Shown here: positions 40,244 through 47,834 of the stretch, piece by piece
How positions within the stretch are numbered: the first letter of the stretch is position 1
Layout of the letters: every line of letters begins with the position of its first letter
Assembly (NCBI GenBank): GCA_030615035.1
Contig: JAUXAC010000008.1
Span: forward strand, 1-47,834
Origin: Dehalococcoidia bacterium
GTDB lineage: Bacteria > Chloroflexota > Dehalococcoidia > Dehalococcoidales > RBG-16-60-22
DNA length: 47,834 nucleotides
Direction of reading: 5' to 3'
The notes under the pieces: model-generated
What the model was told of the DNA's origin: nothing
What the model saw: the letters and a program-made list of their open reading frames with translations, nothing else
Database searches by the model: none
Made by a program: the position numbers and the translations under genes

Positions 40244-41038
40244 CTATCTCCTAACAGATGTTGGCGTGAGACCCCCCTGAGCAAAGCCACCATCCACCTT
40301 TATGTAATCAGCAGTCACGAAATCAGAAGCATGGCTTGCCAGAAATATCGCCACTCCAGCAAAATCCTCCGGCTTACCCCACCGCCCTGCTGGTGTCTGG
40401 AGACGTACGAAATCATCCAGACCAGGGAAGTCTCTTCGTGCCGATACCGTCATAGGAGTATCAATCCAGCCGGGCAGAATGGCATTTACCTGAATATTAT
40501 CTTTTGCCCAAGCGACTGCTAAAGAATAGGTTAGTGACAGAATCCCCATCTTGCTGCAGGCATAGGGCACTACCTTCCCTAGGCCAAATAGCGAGGTCAT
40601 CGAGCCAATATTTATAATCTTACCGCCTCCAGCCTCTTTCATTGACGGATAAACTGCCCTGGAGCACAGGAAGGCACCACGCAGGTTTATGTTCAGTATC
40701 CAGTCCCACTCCTCGACGCTGTAGCCCTCGGGCATCTTGCGAATAATAACACCGGCGCAATTAACCAGGATGTTGACTTTACCAAATTTATCAATCGCTT
40801 TCTTCACGCCCTCCTGAATGCTCACTTCTTGACCTATATCCACCACCAACCCCAGTACATGAACGCCAAATTTCTCTCTGATGTCCTTTACGGTCTCAGC
40901 GGTTTTGGTTTCATTCAGATCTACGATCACGATGTCACTTCCAGCTGAGGCCAAGGCATCGGCAATACCTTTACCAATACCACCGTTGCCACCAGTGACC
41001 ATGGCTACTTTATCCTTCAGGTTAAATATATCTTGCAT
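40244..41038 (-). CDS. SDR-family oxidoreductase, gluconate 5-dehydrogenase-like
   Basis: This 264-residue short-chain dehydrogenase has TGGNGGIGKGIADAL for NAD(P), NILVNCAGV, and catalytic Ser (NIGSMTS) with YACSK. The region QTPAGRWGKPEDFAGVAIFLAS and the KVDGGF tail are typical of sugar-acid SDRs. It is 75 bp upstream of the second Ldh2 gene and likely heads the carbohydrate-acid operon. The substrate is unknown. GGAGGTG precedes the ATG. Confidence 0.82.
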   Translation of the reverse strand: MQDIFNLKDKVAMVTGGNGGIGKGIADALASAGSDIVIVDLNETKTAETVKDIREKFGVHVLGLVVDIGQEVSIQEGVKKAIDKFGKVNILVNCAGVIIRKMPEGYSVEEWDWILNINLRGAFLCSRAVYPSMKEAGGGKIINIGSMTSLFGLGKVVPYACSKMGILSLTYSLAVAWAKDNIQVNAILPGWIDTPMTVSARRDFPGLDDFVRLQTPAGRWGKPEDFAGVAIFLASHASDFVTADYIKVDGGFAQGGLTPTSVRR

Positions 41039-41170
41039 TTGACACCTCCAAAATAAACTGTATTCTCTCCACTCACATCACCTTAAATTTTCTTTTTACC
41101 AACTCTATCCTCCTTTGTACTGTGGCCGTTAGTTTAGTATTAGATTACGTCCATTACCTTTAGTGCCTCT

Positions 41171-41317
41171 TTAAGTTCTATTCCCCACTACATTAGGTCT
41201 GGTTCTGCCACCATCTATAGGAAGAGTCTGTCCAGTTGACCTGCCTCCACAAAGGATACCACTTCTTAAGTTAGAATAACAGACATCCTGACCTCTGGAG
41301 CCGGTGGCCGGTACCGA
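41171..41317 (-). pseudogene. Decayed C-terminal fragment of another SDR
   Basis: The 371-bp gap 41039-41409 has no intact gene, but its minus strand reads, across frame breaks and an in-frame stop, as the end of a short-chain dehydrogenase: RYRPPAPEV, then EVVSFV in the same frame, then in another frame STGQTLPIDGGRTRPN. The TGQTLPIDGG piece is the classic SDR terminal strand. It is a relic of an additional SDR gene upstream of the intact one. Confidence 0.55.
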
Positions 41318-41409
41318 AGCGCACTATGAGGCTGACTAGAAACACGGTGGGTAGCATTGGTAGTACCCTTCTGATTATATAAGCACGCATACTGCTTGAG
41401 TTTCACTAG

Positions 41410-41970
41410 CTAATCGGCTGAAGGGAGAGCATAGGGTGGTTCTTTGACTAGGCGTTCAAGTACTTCGTACCAAGTATAATCTACCAGACCTACGTCGTTT
41501 GAGTTGGGGGCTTGTATGTAAAAAGCATCCCCATCCGGTGTTCTATCGCCTACTGTAATATTCAGGATATCTCCATCCTCTAGGGTTAGGATTATTTCCA
41601 TTTGTGGTTGAGTTAAGCCGAATTCAGCAAGCTTTTCCTCCGTGGCATTTAGGGCAATGACCCTTTCTGCTCCGGGGCCGCTTAAAAGAAGCGGTATGCC
41701 TCCTCCCCATCGTACCACATCTACTTTAGTCTTCTCGGCATCATCGAAGTGCCAGGGGAACTTATCCCCTTCTGATATTTTGATGAATGCCTCACTTTTG
41801 TCCTCACGGGGGAGCCTTATTTCAATGTGCTGTATTTCATCCATTCTAATATCCCATACGAACACCCTTGGTTCCACCTTTGGAGGAGGCTCAGCATCAT
41901 TGGAAAAGTAAAAATAGCCTCCTAGAGCAAGGAGAATAGCGAGCAGAATAAGAATGTTTCTGAGTCTCAA
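41410..41970 (-). CDS. DUF4340-type membrane-anchored protein
   Basis: This 186-residue protein has an N-terminal transmembrane anchor (residues 4-22) and a beta-rich extracytoplasmic domain (IQHIEIRLPRED, LAEFGLTQPQMEIILTLEDG, TPDGDAFYIQ) matching DUF4340. Such proteins regularly follow GldG-like genes in ABC exporter clusters. It starts with TTG, 31 bp after the GldG-like gene, and is the last gene of the unit. The role is unknown; it is perhaps an accessory part of the exporter. Confidence 0.78.
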   Translation of the reverse strand: MRLRNILILLAILLALGGYFYFSNDAEPPPKVEPRVFVWDIRMDEIQHIEIRLPREDKSEAFIKISEGDKFPWHFDDAEKTKVDVVRWGGGIPLLLSGPGAERVIALNATEEKLAEFGLTQPQMEIILTLEDGDILNITVGDRTPDGDAFYIQAPNSNDVGLVDYTWYEVLERLVKEPPYALPSAD

Positions 41971-42001
41971 GCGATTTTCCCCCCGAGATAAGTCCCTTCT
42001 A

Positions 42002-43642
42002 CTACCTTCTTCGCCACCAGATGATGCCCCCTATTACCAGTACTAGCAACGGCAGCAAGCCTATACTGGAATAATTGATGAACCTTTCTGCCTCTGGGCC
42101 AACGATTAATCTGCGGAAGGGAAGGACCTTGCGCTCGATTGAAATTATCTCCGTCCCGGCGGTAAGTAAATCTACCGCATAGAGGAAGAGATCACCGTTG
42201 TTGCCGCTGTAAAAATGCTCGTTTGAAGCGAAGTCTGAATCACCAATGACTATCAGGGTAGTTCCTTGTCCCTCAACAACTTCACCAGCTTCATCAGTTA
42301 GAGGAGCTAAAATGATAAAGCCAGGAAACAGGGGCCCCTCCAGGTCTATTCCCTCATTAAACTCAGACTCTTTTAAGGGGTCAAAATCCTTTTCCAGCCA
42401 GCTATCCCCGGTCGCCACCAGCAGCATAAACATCTGAATCTGGCTATCCTCGCTCGTCCAGACGACCTGTATTCCACCTTCCTCTGTTTGAATGAGTTTA
42501 GGCGTATATTCAAGGTGAGGGATTATAGCGGTAGCCCCTGGGAAGTGGGTCTTTTCAAAACCGAAGTAATTCCTCTCCCGTGTTATCAGAGGGGTATCCT
42601 TATTGGGGGAAACATATGATGACGAGTCGATAATAGTTCCATCCTCTATATTAATCCCCCAGGAAGAGAGTAATTGCTTCATTTCTTGCGGAGGGTTGGG
42701 ATTTATGAGAATCAGTGCCTGTCTGCCACTTTCCAGGTAGCGCTCAATAATATCGACCTCGCTGCTCGCTAGTGACAGCTGCGGCGCGGCAATTATCAGG
42801 GCGGCACAGTCCTCGGGGATACTGGAAGTAGCCCGAAGGTTCAGTGTCTCTACCTTAAAGAGGTTATCGAGCAGCTCTTGCCTGGCGTAGCTATAGTCAA
42901 AATAAATGTCACTCTCACCGTGCCCGGTGAGGAAGTATACCTTTTTCTGCACAATCCCGGTAACCTCTAGGATAGCACCGGTAAAGGCGTGTTCTGCTTG
43001 TACCGGAACAATCTGCTCTTGTTCGAGTGCACAGTACTCCGGCCACAATACCATCCGTTTCCCGCTCTCTCCTTCAAATACGATTGTCGGATACCTGTAT
43101 TCTTGCGGGATTAGGGTTGTGCCATACTCTCTTGCTATGTCTGGATGCTCAGCCGGGTCAATAGATTCTATGCTCAACTGGTCGGTATAGTTCTGGTATT
43201 CCTCCAGTAAATTAACGGCGTATTCGCCGATAGGTTCACCGGGAATATGGAAGGCCATAATCTGCACCGGCGTTTCTAGTCCGCTGAGAACCTCCTTTGT
43301 CTGGGGAGTGAGAGTGAATTGCGCCACACCGGTGACGTCAAAACGGTGATAGCTTCCGATACTAATAGCGTTAACTAAAAGGATGATGCCGATGAAGATT
43401 GAAGCCATTACCGTAGCGCTAACGCCAAACCTCCCACGCCTACCAGTTAGGGCGCGGCTAACTCGCCTGAAATCAATGATAAAGGCCGTGGCCAAGAGTA
43501 GTATTCCCAGCACCAAGATACCCCAAGCTGCGTATTGAATGCTGGGCAGCAGTAGCATAACTATTAAACCTATCAGCAGAGCTACCAGCCCAAGCACGGC
43601 GATTAGCCCGGAAAATCTATAACCTCTGGGGTTAGTCTGCAT
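42002..43642 (-). CDS. GldG-like ABC exporter auxiliary protein
   Basis: This 546-residue protein has two N-terminal transmembrane helices (about 10-50), a third near 85-100, a large extracytoplasmic domain with the ABC-transporter auxiliary signature (FTLTPQTKEVLSGL, VYFLTGHGESDI, ALIIAAPQ, ALILINPNP) and a C-terminal helix ending in RRR. It is of the GldG/DUF4350 type and partners an ABC-2 permease. The ATG abuts the permease stop. In most bacteria these sets are not gliding machines; the substrate is unknown. Confidence 0.85.
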   Translation of the reverse strand: MQTNPRGYRFSGLIAVLGLVALLIGLIVMLLLPSIQYAAWGILVLGILLLATAFIIDFRRVSRALTGRRGRFGVSATVMASIFIGIILLVNAISIGSYHRFDVTGVAQFTLTPQTKEVLSGLETPVQIMAFHIPGEPIGEYAVNLLEEYQNYTDQLSIESIDPAEHPDIAREYGTTLIPQEYRYPTIVFEGESGKRMVLWPEYCALEQEQIVPVQAEHAFTGAILEVTGIVQKKVYFLTGHGESDIYFDYSYARQELLDNLFKVETLNLRATSSIPEDCAALIIAAPQLSLASSEVDIIERYLESGRQALILINPNPPQEMKQLLSSWGINIEDGTIIDSSSYVSPNKDTPLITRERNYFGFEKTHFPGATAIIPHLEYTPKLIQTEEGGIQVVWTSEDSQIQMFMLLVATGDSWLEKDFDPLKESEFNEGIDLEGPLFPGFIILAPLTDEAGEVVEGQGTTLIVIGDSDFASNEHFYSGNNGDLFLYAVDLLTAGTEIISIERKVLPFRRLIVGPEAERFINYSSIGLLPLLVLVIGGIIWWRRR

Positions 43643-44353
43643 TTAACTCCACCTGCTGCTTGCGAGAGACCTTATCGCTAGAAATAGAAACAACAGCGTG
43701 ATACTTATATAATAAATTACGCCCCTGGTATCAATTACTCCCCTCATAAAGTCAGGGAAGTAATGGGAGAGCGAGAAGTAGCCGATGACTTCTCCCAGGG
43801 CTTCGGGAAGTAAATCGGCAGTCATGCCTATAAACCACAGGGCACAGAGAATCCCCCCAGCGACCACTGCCGCTACGATCTGGTTTGAGGTCAGCGATGA
43901 AGCAAACAGTCCTACTGCCAGGGAGGTACAGCCCACAAGAAAGAGCCCGAGGTAACCGGTAGCAATGGGCCCCCAATCAGGGTCGCCAAACCACATTAAG
44001 AGAATGGGGTAATAAAAGGTGAGTGCCAGCATTGCGGTAAGGATGCCCAGGCTCCCCAAGAACTTTCCAGCTATTACTTCACTGTCTCTCACCGGTGCCG
44101 TGAGCAGTAATTCCAGGGTGCCCATTTTCCTCTCCTCAGCAAGCAAACGCATGGTGAGCACTGACGCTAACAGCAGCAACAGGATACTACCCCATACTAA
44201 AAAGCCATTGATGCTGGTTTCAGAGTAGGTGGTTGGACTGCTTTGAAAGAAGAAGCCAGTGAGCACCAGAAAGATGCCAGTCACTACGTAGGCCATAGGC
44301 GATGCCAGGTAGGACTTGAACTCCTTCAGGGCGATAGTTGTCGTGTTTCTCAC
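43643..44353 (-). CDS. ABC-2 type permease, GldF-like
   Basis: This 236-residue membrane protein has six transmembrane segments of the ABC-2/NosY/GldF kind. The cytosolic LLAEERKMGTLELLLTAPVRDSEVIAGKF stretch, shortened here to its EERKMGTLELLL core, is the standard signature. GTG start overlaps the ATPase stop (GTGA), showing coupling. It forms the membrane channel for the ATPase encoded just upstream. Confidence 0.9.
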   Translation of the reverse strand: MRNTTTIALKEFKSYLASPMAYVVTGIFLVLTGFFFQSSPTTYSETSINGFLVWGSILLLLLASVLTMRLLAEERKMGTLELLLTAPVRDSEVIAGKFLGSLGILTAMLALTFYYPILLMWFGDPDWGPIATGYLGLFLVGCTSLAVGLFASSLTSNQIVAAVVAGGILCALWFIGMTADLLPEALGEVIGYFSLSHYFPDFMRGVIDTRGVIYYISITLLFLFLAIRSLASSRWS

Positions 44354-45279
44354 TGGCTCGTTTCCTCTTCAGTGGTTAACTTAAGGAAAAATTCCTCAAG
44401 GCTCATTTCCATGGATTCTAGAGAGAGCAGAGTCCACCCGCCCTGGACTATGGTTTCCATTATCTTGCCACGAGGGTCTTGCCCTTCAGAGCATTCAATG
44501 ATGTAGTGAGAGTCTTCACGGCTAACCTGAAGAACACCCTCAATCTGGCGCAGATGCTCAGCTACTTTTCCAGAGGGGCCTTCTACTTCCAATCGGATAC
44601 GCTTTGAACCGCTTATTAAGGAGGAAAGGTTCTCAATACGGTCCTCAGCTACAATCCTACCCTCATGTATGATGATCACCCGCTCACAGGTCATACTTAC
44701 CTCGGGGAGGATATGGGTAGAGAGAAGGACGGTGCGCTCTTTGCCCAGTTCCTTGATAAGTTGTCTGGTCATAGCTACCTGAATAGGGTCGATGCCTATA
44801 GTTGGCTCATCCAGAATCAATACTTCTGGCTCATGGATAATGGCTTGAGCCACACCAACTCGTTGTCTAAATCCCTTTGATAGCTTTCCAATAAGCACAT
44901 CAATATATTCTTCGAGGTGGCATGTATCCACCACCTCTTCTATTCTGGTCTTTATCCTATTTTTATCTAAACCCCTGAGTCTGGATGAAAAGTCAAGGTA
45001 AGAGCGGACGGTCATGTCGGTATATAAAGGCATCGCCTCCGGAAAATAGCCAATGTGCTGGCGTGCCTCCAGGGAATGCTGGCTCATGTCATAGCCGGCG
45101 ACCCATATATTACCTCGGGTTGGTGCCAGAAACCCGGTAAGGATGCGCATCGTAGTCGTCTTCCCCGCTGCATTGGGGCCGAGGAAGCCTACGACCTCCC
45201 CCCTTTCTACATTGAAGCTAATATTGTCCACGGCGAGGCGTTTTCCGTAATATTTGGTTAAATTTTCAACTCGTATCAC
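44350..45279 (-). CDS. ABC transporter ATPase, GldA/CcmA-like
   Basis: This 309-residue ATPase has Walker A GPNAAGKTTT (an Ala replaces the usual second Gly), signature LSKGFRQRVG, Walker B VLILDEPTIGID and the switch His in LLSTHILPE. A C-terminal extension (about 225-309) is typical of exporter ATPases. It powers the permease/GldG-like set that follows. GTG start. It is first in the operon. Confidence 0.93.
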   Translation of the reverse strand: MIRVENLTKYYGKRLAVDNISFNVERGEVVGFLGPNAAGKTTTMRILTGFLAPTRGNIWVAGYDMSQHSLEARQHIGYFPEAMPLYTDMTVRSYLDFSSRLRGLDKNRIKTRIEEVVDTCHLEEYIDVLIGKLSKGFRQRVGVAQAIIHEPEVLILDEPTIGIDPIQVAMTRQLIKELGKERTVLLSTHILPEVSMTCERVIIIHEGRIVAEDRIENLSSLISGSKRIRLEVEGPSGKVAEHLRQIEGVLQVSREDSHYIIECSEGQDPRGKIMETIVQGGWTLLSLESMEMSLEEFFLKLTTEEETSQ

Positions 45280-45333
45280 TTTTCCCTTGCCTACCTTAAC
45301 TAGTCAGAAACAGACAATACTATACCAGCTACT

Positions 45334-46317
45334 TTATTTTTTTGCCAGTTGCCAATTTATCCAGGCATCGATTTCGGAATTATAGTTCCATGTTACTTCA
45401 TGGAATTTGACTTCTTCCAAAAGCCAGACATCAAGAACCTTGTCTTTCAGTGTCTGTAAGGCATCCCCGGTTATCTCCCGGGCGTCAGCCTTCTCTGACA
45501 CCATAAGGAGATAGTAGAATATTTCAGTTGACGTGGGGTCGCTTACATAGGCTAGGGGCTTGCTTACATCACCAATAGCAAGGCTAAATGCTATCTCGTC
45601 GAACCCATACTGTAAAACGCCACGAGGCAGCCAGCCAAGGTCATCTACCTCTCCCTCAGACTGTTTATTCTGCCATACTTCCCTGGTAAGCTTGTCCATA
45701 TCCTCTCCCTCCTCCACCTTTTCCCATATCTTCCTTGCCTCCTCTGTGCTCAGCAAAACGGCATGAAGGTGAATCTGCTCGGCTACCGTGGATACTCTTT
45801 CGGCTAGATATTCATGGAGGCGAAAGGCTAATAGACTAGTGGCCATAATTTCTTTGTATTCAGAATCTGAGAGACCAATTTCATTAAGTAGTTGACGGTA
45901 CCACTCCTTAAATTCACTCTCAGAGATAGTTTCGCTCTCGCCGCGGGCTATCCCCCTCAACTCCTGGTCAATATCCTCCGGGCTGACTTCGGCAACATAG
46001 CGTGGTGCCTCTATTTTAATGAGCTGTTCGTTAGTAAGCGTATTAAGCATTTCCATAGAGTCGGCGCCAGCTAACCGAGTTCTCATCAGAAAGTAGTCCA
46101 TGTTGATGGAGATGTCATCCACTGTAATTATGATGCGGCGAAAAGGTGCTGAATTCATATAAAGGCTAACGCCTACTATAATCAGGATTAGGACAATAAC
46201 CACCGAGGCAATAATAAATGCTGTTCGTCTCCCTTTACGGGCTCTATCTATGGCTTTTGAACCCGGTGCTTTACCTGCTGGGTTATTACCGGATGACTTT
46301 TTTTTAAGTTGAGGCAT
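45334..46317 (-). CDS. Membrane-anchored parvulin-type peptidyl-prolyl isomerase
   Basis: This 327-residue protein has a charged cytoplasmic start, one transmembrane helix (about 32-52), a SurA-N/PrsA-like helical chaperone region and a parvulin domain (HLHAVLLSTEEARK, EGEVDDLGWLPRG, FSLAIGDVSKPL). It would assist folding of exported proteins outside the membrane. The Lys/Ser-rich N-terminus contains no lipobox. It lies 54 bp upstream of the exporter operon and may be a separate unit. The spacer 46318-46494 shows nothing convincing. Confidence 0.82.
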   Translation of the reverse strand: MPQLKKKSSGNNPAGKAPGSKAIDRARKGRRTAFIIASVVIVLILIIVGVSLYMNSAPFRRIIITVDDISINMDYFLMRTRLAGADSMEMLNTLTNEQLIKIEAPRYVAEVSPEDIDQELRGIARGESETISESEFKEWYRQLLNEIGLSDSEYKEIMATSLLAFRLHEYLAERVSTVAEQIHLHAVLLSTEEARKIWEKVEEGEDMDKLTREVWQNKQSEGEVDDLGWLPRGVLQYGFDEIAFSLAIGDVSKPLAYVSDPTSTEIFYYLLMVSEKADAREITGDALQTLKDKVLDVWLLEEVKFHEVTWNYNSEIDAWINWQLAKK

Positions 46318-46494
46318 GCCTTCTTTAATCCAATAAGGTATTTTGAGCGATTTGCTAAATGATTTGATTCAATAGGTATTCTAGGTTATTTACTATAGCA
46401 AAAATGAAAGATTATGGCAAATGGGTGAATCTGCTCTCTTTCTCGTTGGCAATCTTTACAATCAGGCTTGTTGGTCTACCGAAACATTAACCGG

Positions 46495-47472
46495 CTAGAC
46501 TCGGTGACACGCCACCCAGTGCTCGCCACCAATGTTTCTCAATTCTGGCTCTTGCTCCTCGCAGATGTCAATTGCCATACTGCATCTGGGGTGGAAATGG
46601 CAGCCACTGGGGGGATTAACCGGGCTGGGCGCATCACCGGTTAGCAGAATCCGCTTTCGCTGGCGGTCAACCACCGGGTCAGGTATAGCAACTGCTGACA
46701 GCAGGGCAATAGTATAAGGGTGAAGCGGATTATCATAAAGCTCACCACTATCCGTAATCTCCACAATCTTGCCCAGATACATCACTGCCACCCGGTCGCT
46801 GATATAACGAATTACCGCAAGGTCATGGGCGATAAATAGATAGGTCAGCCCCAGTTCCTCTCGGAGCCTTATCAGCAGTCGGGTGACCTGTGCCTGGACG
46901 GAAACATCCAGTGCCGAAACCGGCTCGTCACATATGATAAGGTGGGGCCTCACCGCTAGCGCTCGAGCTATCCCGATACGCTGCCGTTGCCCACCGCTGA
47001 ACTCGTGGGGATAGCGCTCCGCCATATAAGGCTCAAGCTCTTCCATTCTAAGTAGCTCGGCAACCTGCTCCTTGTATTCCCTGCCCTTGACCAGGTTATG
47101 AACTAGTAACGGTTCACCGATGATATCACCAGCGGTCATACGGGGGTCGAGCGAGGCATAGGGGTCCTGGAATATCAACTGCATATTCCGCCGCAGAACT
47201 CTCCTATCTTTGCCCTTAACCTTGGTGATGTCCTTTCCCTCAAAGAATATTTTGCCCCCCGTAATCTCATAAAGCGCCAGAATACAATGCCCGGTGGTAG
47301 TCTTGCCACAGCCACTTTAGCCCACTAGCCCCAGAGTCTCGCCTCTCTTTATATAAAAACTTATCCCATCTACCGCCTTAAGGTCAGCTATCTTTCTCTG
47401 CATAACGCCAGCGGTTACCGGGAAATACATAACCAGATTCTCTACTTCAACTAAAATATCATCTCTCGCCAT
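46495..47472 (-). pseudogene. Oligopeptide ABC ATPase (OppF/DppF), stop in Walker A
   Basis: From ATG 47472 (GGGAGGT upstream, 14-nt overlap with the previous ATPase) the frame encodes a typical OppF/DppF start, then LGLVG, a TAA at 47319-47317, and SGCGKTTTG. The family has Glu there (GESGCGKST), so GAA became TAA. The rest is intact: [43 protein letters not shown] and a C-terminal oligopeptide-type Cys-rich tail (CHFHPRC). Restart at the ATG near 47184 would lack Walker A. It is either a fresh nonsense mutation or a base error. Confidence 0.85.
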
Positions 47473-47834
47473 AAGCAATACCTCCCTCACCTATTTGCAC
47501 TTCTCCACTTCTAAAGCAAGCCGAGTAGTGGTTTTCGTCTACTTCTTCTAGCTCTGGTTTCTCTTCTCGGCACCTATCGATAGCAAGATAGCAGCGAGGA
47601 CAGAAGGCACAGCCCTTGGGTAGACGGGCAAGATTAGGCGGCAGACCGTCAATAGAACCCAGCTTGCGGGCTCGGGCCAAGTCCAACCGAGGCACCGATA
47701 CCAGAAGCCCCACAGTATAAGGATGCTTTGGATTGCCAAATAGGATATCTGTCGCTGCTATCTCCACAATCCGCCCGGCATACATCACATTCACCCGGTC
47801 GGCATAGCGGGCGACTACTCCCAGGTTATGAGTT
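47459..47834 (-). CDS. Oligopeptide ABC ATPase (OppD/DppD), 5' part outside window
   Basis: The frame runs off the right edge, with [20 protein letters not shown] preserving the switch His region of a peptide-transporter ATPase. It ends with the oligopeptide C-terminal domain ([28 protein letters not shown]). About one third of the gene is visible. The stop overlaps the start of the second ATPase. The permease and binding-protein genes are expected further right. Confidence 0.9.
   Translation of the reverse strand, partial: THNLGVVARYADRVNVMYAGRIVEIAATDILFGNPKHPYTVGLLVSVPRLDLARARKLGSIDGLPPNLARLPKGCAFCPRCYLAIDRCREEKPELEEVDENHYSACFRSGEVQIGEGGIAYGER

Noticed and set aside
41410..45279. Gliding motility system because of GldA/F/G similarity
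   Set aside because: Other gliding genes are absent and these three-part exporters are common in non-gliding bacteria.
1..47834. CRISPR arrays, rRNA genes or insertion-sequence transposases
   Set aside because: No regularly spaced repeats, rRNA signatures or transposase genes were seen; the only recombinase is the integrase at 1090-2040.

Overview
The window looks like a chromosomal segment of a strictly anaerobic, sulfite-reducing bacterium. A complete dissimilatory sulfite reductase (Dsr) system, ferredoxin-linked 2-oxoacid metabolism, a TRAP uptake system and an Ala-Pro-rich lipoprotein linker point, as inference, to a Chloroflexota (Dehalococcoidia-like) organism; dsrAB-bearing members of that class are known from anoxic sediments. 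No rRNA or other phylogenetic marker is present, so the taxonomy is tentative.

Layout. (1) 1-2340: an initiator-type tRNA-Met, a tightly packed minus-strand module of a tyrosine recombinase plus small Cys-containing unknown genes (the last one frameshifted), and a tRNA-Gln-like sequence beside the integrase. (2) 2380-9803, minus: dsrA-dsrB-dsrD-dsrN-YHS-dsrC-dsrM2-dsrK2-yedF-like, ending at a strong terminator. (3) 9804-10053: divergent promoters. (4) 10054-15511, plus: RsbRD-type sensor, dsrMKJOP. (5) 15595-31695, plus: an acylating aldehyde dehydrogenase resembling sulfoacetaldehyde dehydrogenase, a divergent Lrp/AsnC regulator and alanine dehydrogenase with an attenuator-like leader, a 1176-residue molybdopterin/FAD fusion enzyme, a class III aminotransferase, a methylmalonate-semialdehyde-dehydrogenase-type enzyme lacking an AUG start, a TRAP transporter (DctPQM), an HPr-kinase/PEPCK-like P-loop protein and a ComA-type phosphosulfolactate synthase. 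(6) 31724-34551, plus: four-subunit 2-oxoacid:ferredoxin oxidoreductase. (7) 34701-41038, minus: two Ldh2-family dehydrogenases, kduD/kdgK/eda-like hexuronate genes, another SDR, tRNA-Glu, short repeats and SDR remnants. (8) 41410-46317, minus: an ABC exporter set of the GldA/F/G type and a membrane-anchored peptidyl-prolyl isomerase. (9) 46495-47834, minus: two peptide-transporter ATPase genes, one broken by a stop codon inside Walker A.

How it may work together. DsrABC, DsrN and two DsrMK-type membrane modules reduce sulfite, but no sat, aprAB or qmo gene is visible. Between and beside them lie genes that fit organosulfonate use: TRAP uptake, transamination with pyruvate recycling through alanine dehydrogenase, acylating aldehyde oxidation, and ComA, the only recognisable enzyme here able to make or break a C-S bond to sulfite. 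The most interesting hypothesis is that sulfonates are routed through sulfoacetyl-CoA, sulfopyruvate, sulfolactate and phosphosulfolactate, and ComA running backwards releases sulfite plus PEP for DsrAB. Each step rests on family-level recognition; the linked pathway is inference. Several genes (oppF, the aldehyde dehydrogenase start, the 324-542 gene, SDR remnants) are damaged or unusual.
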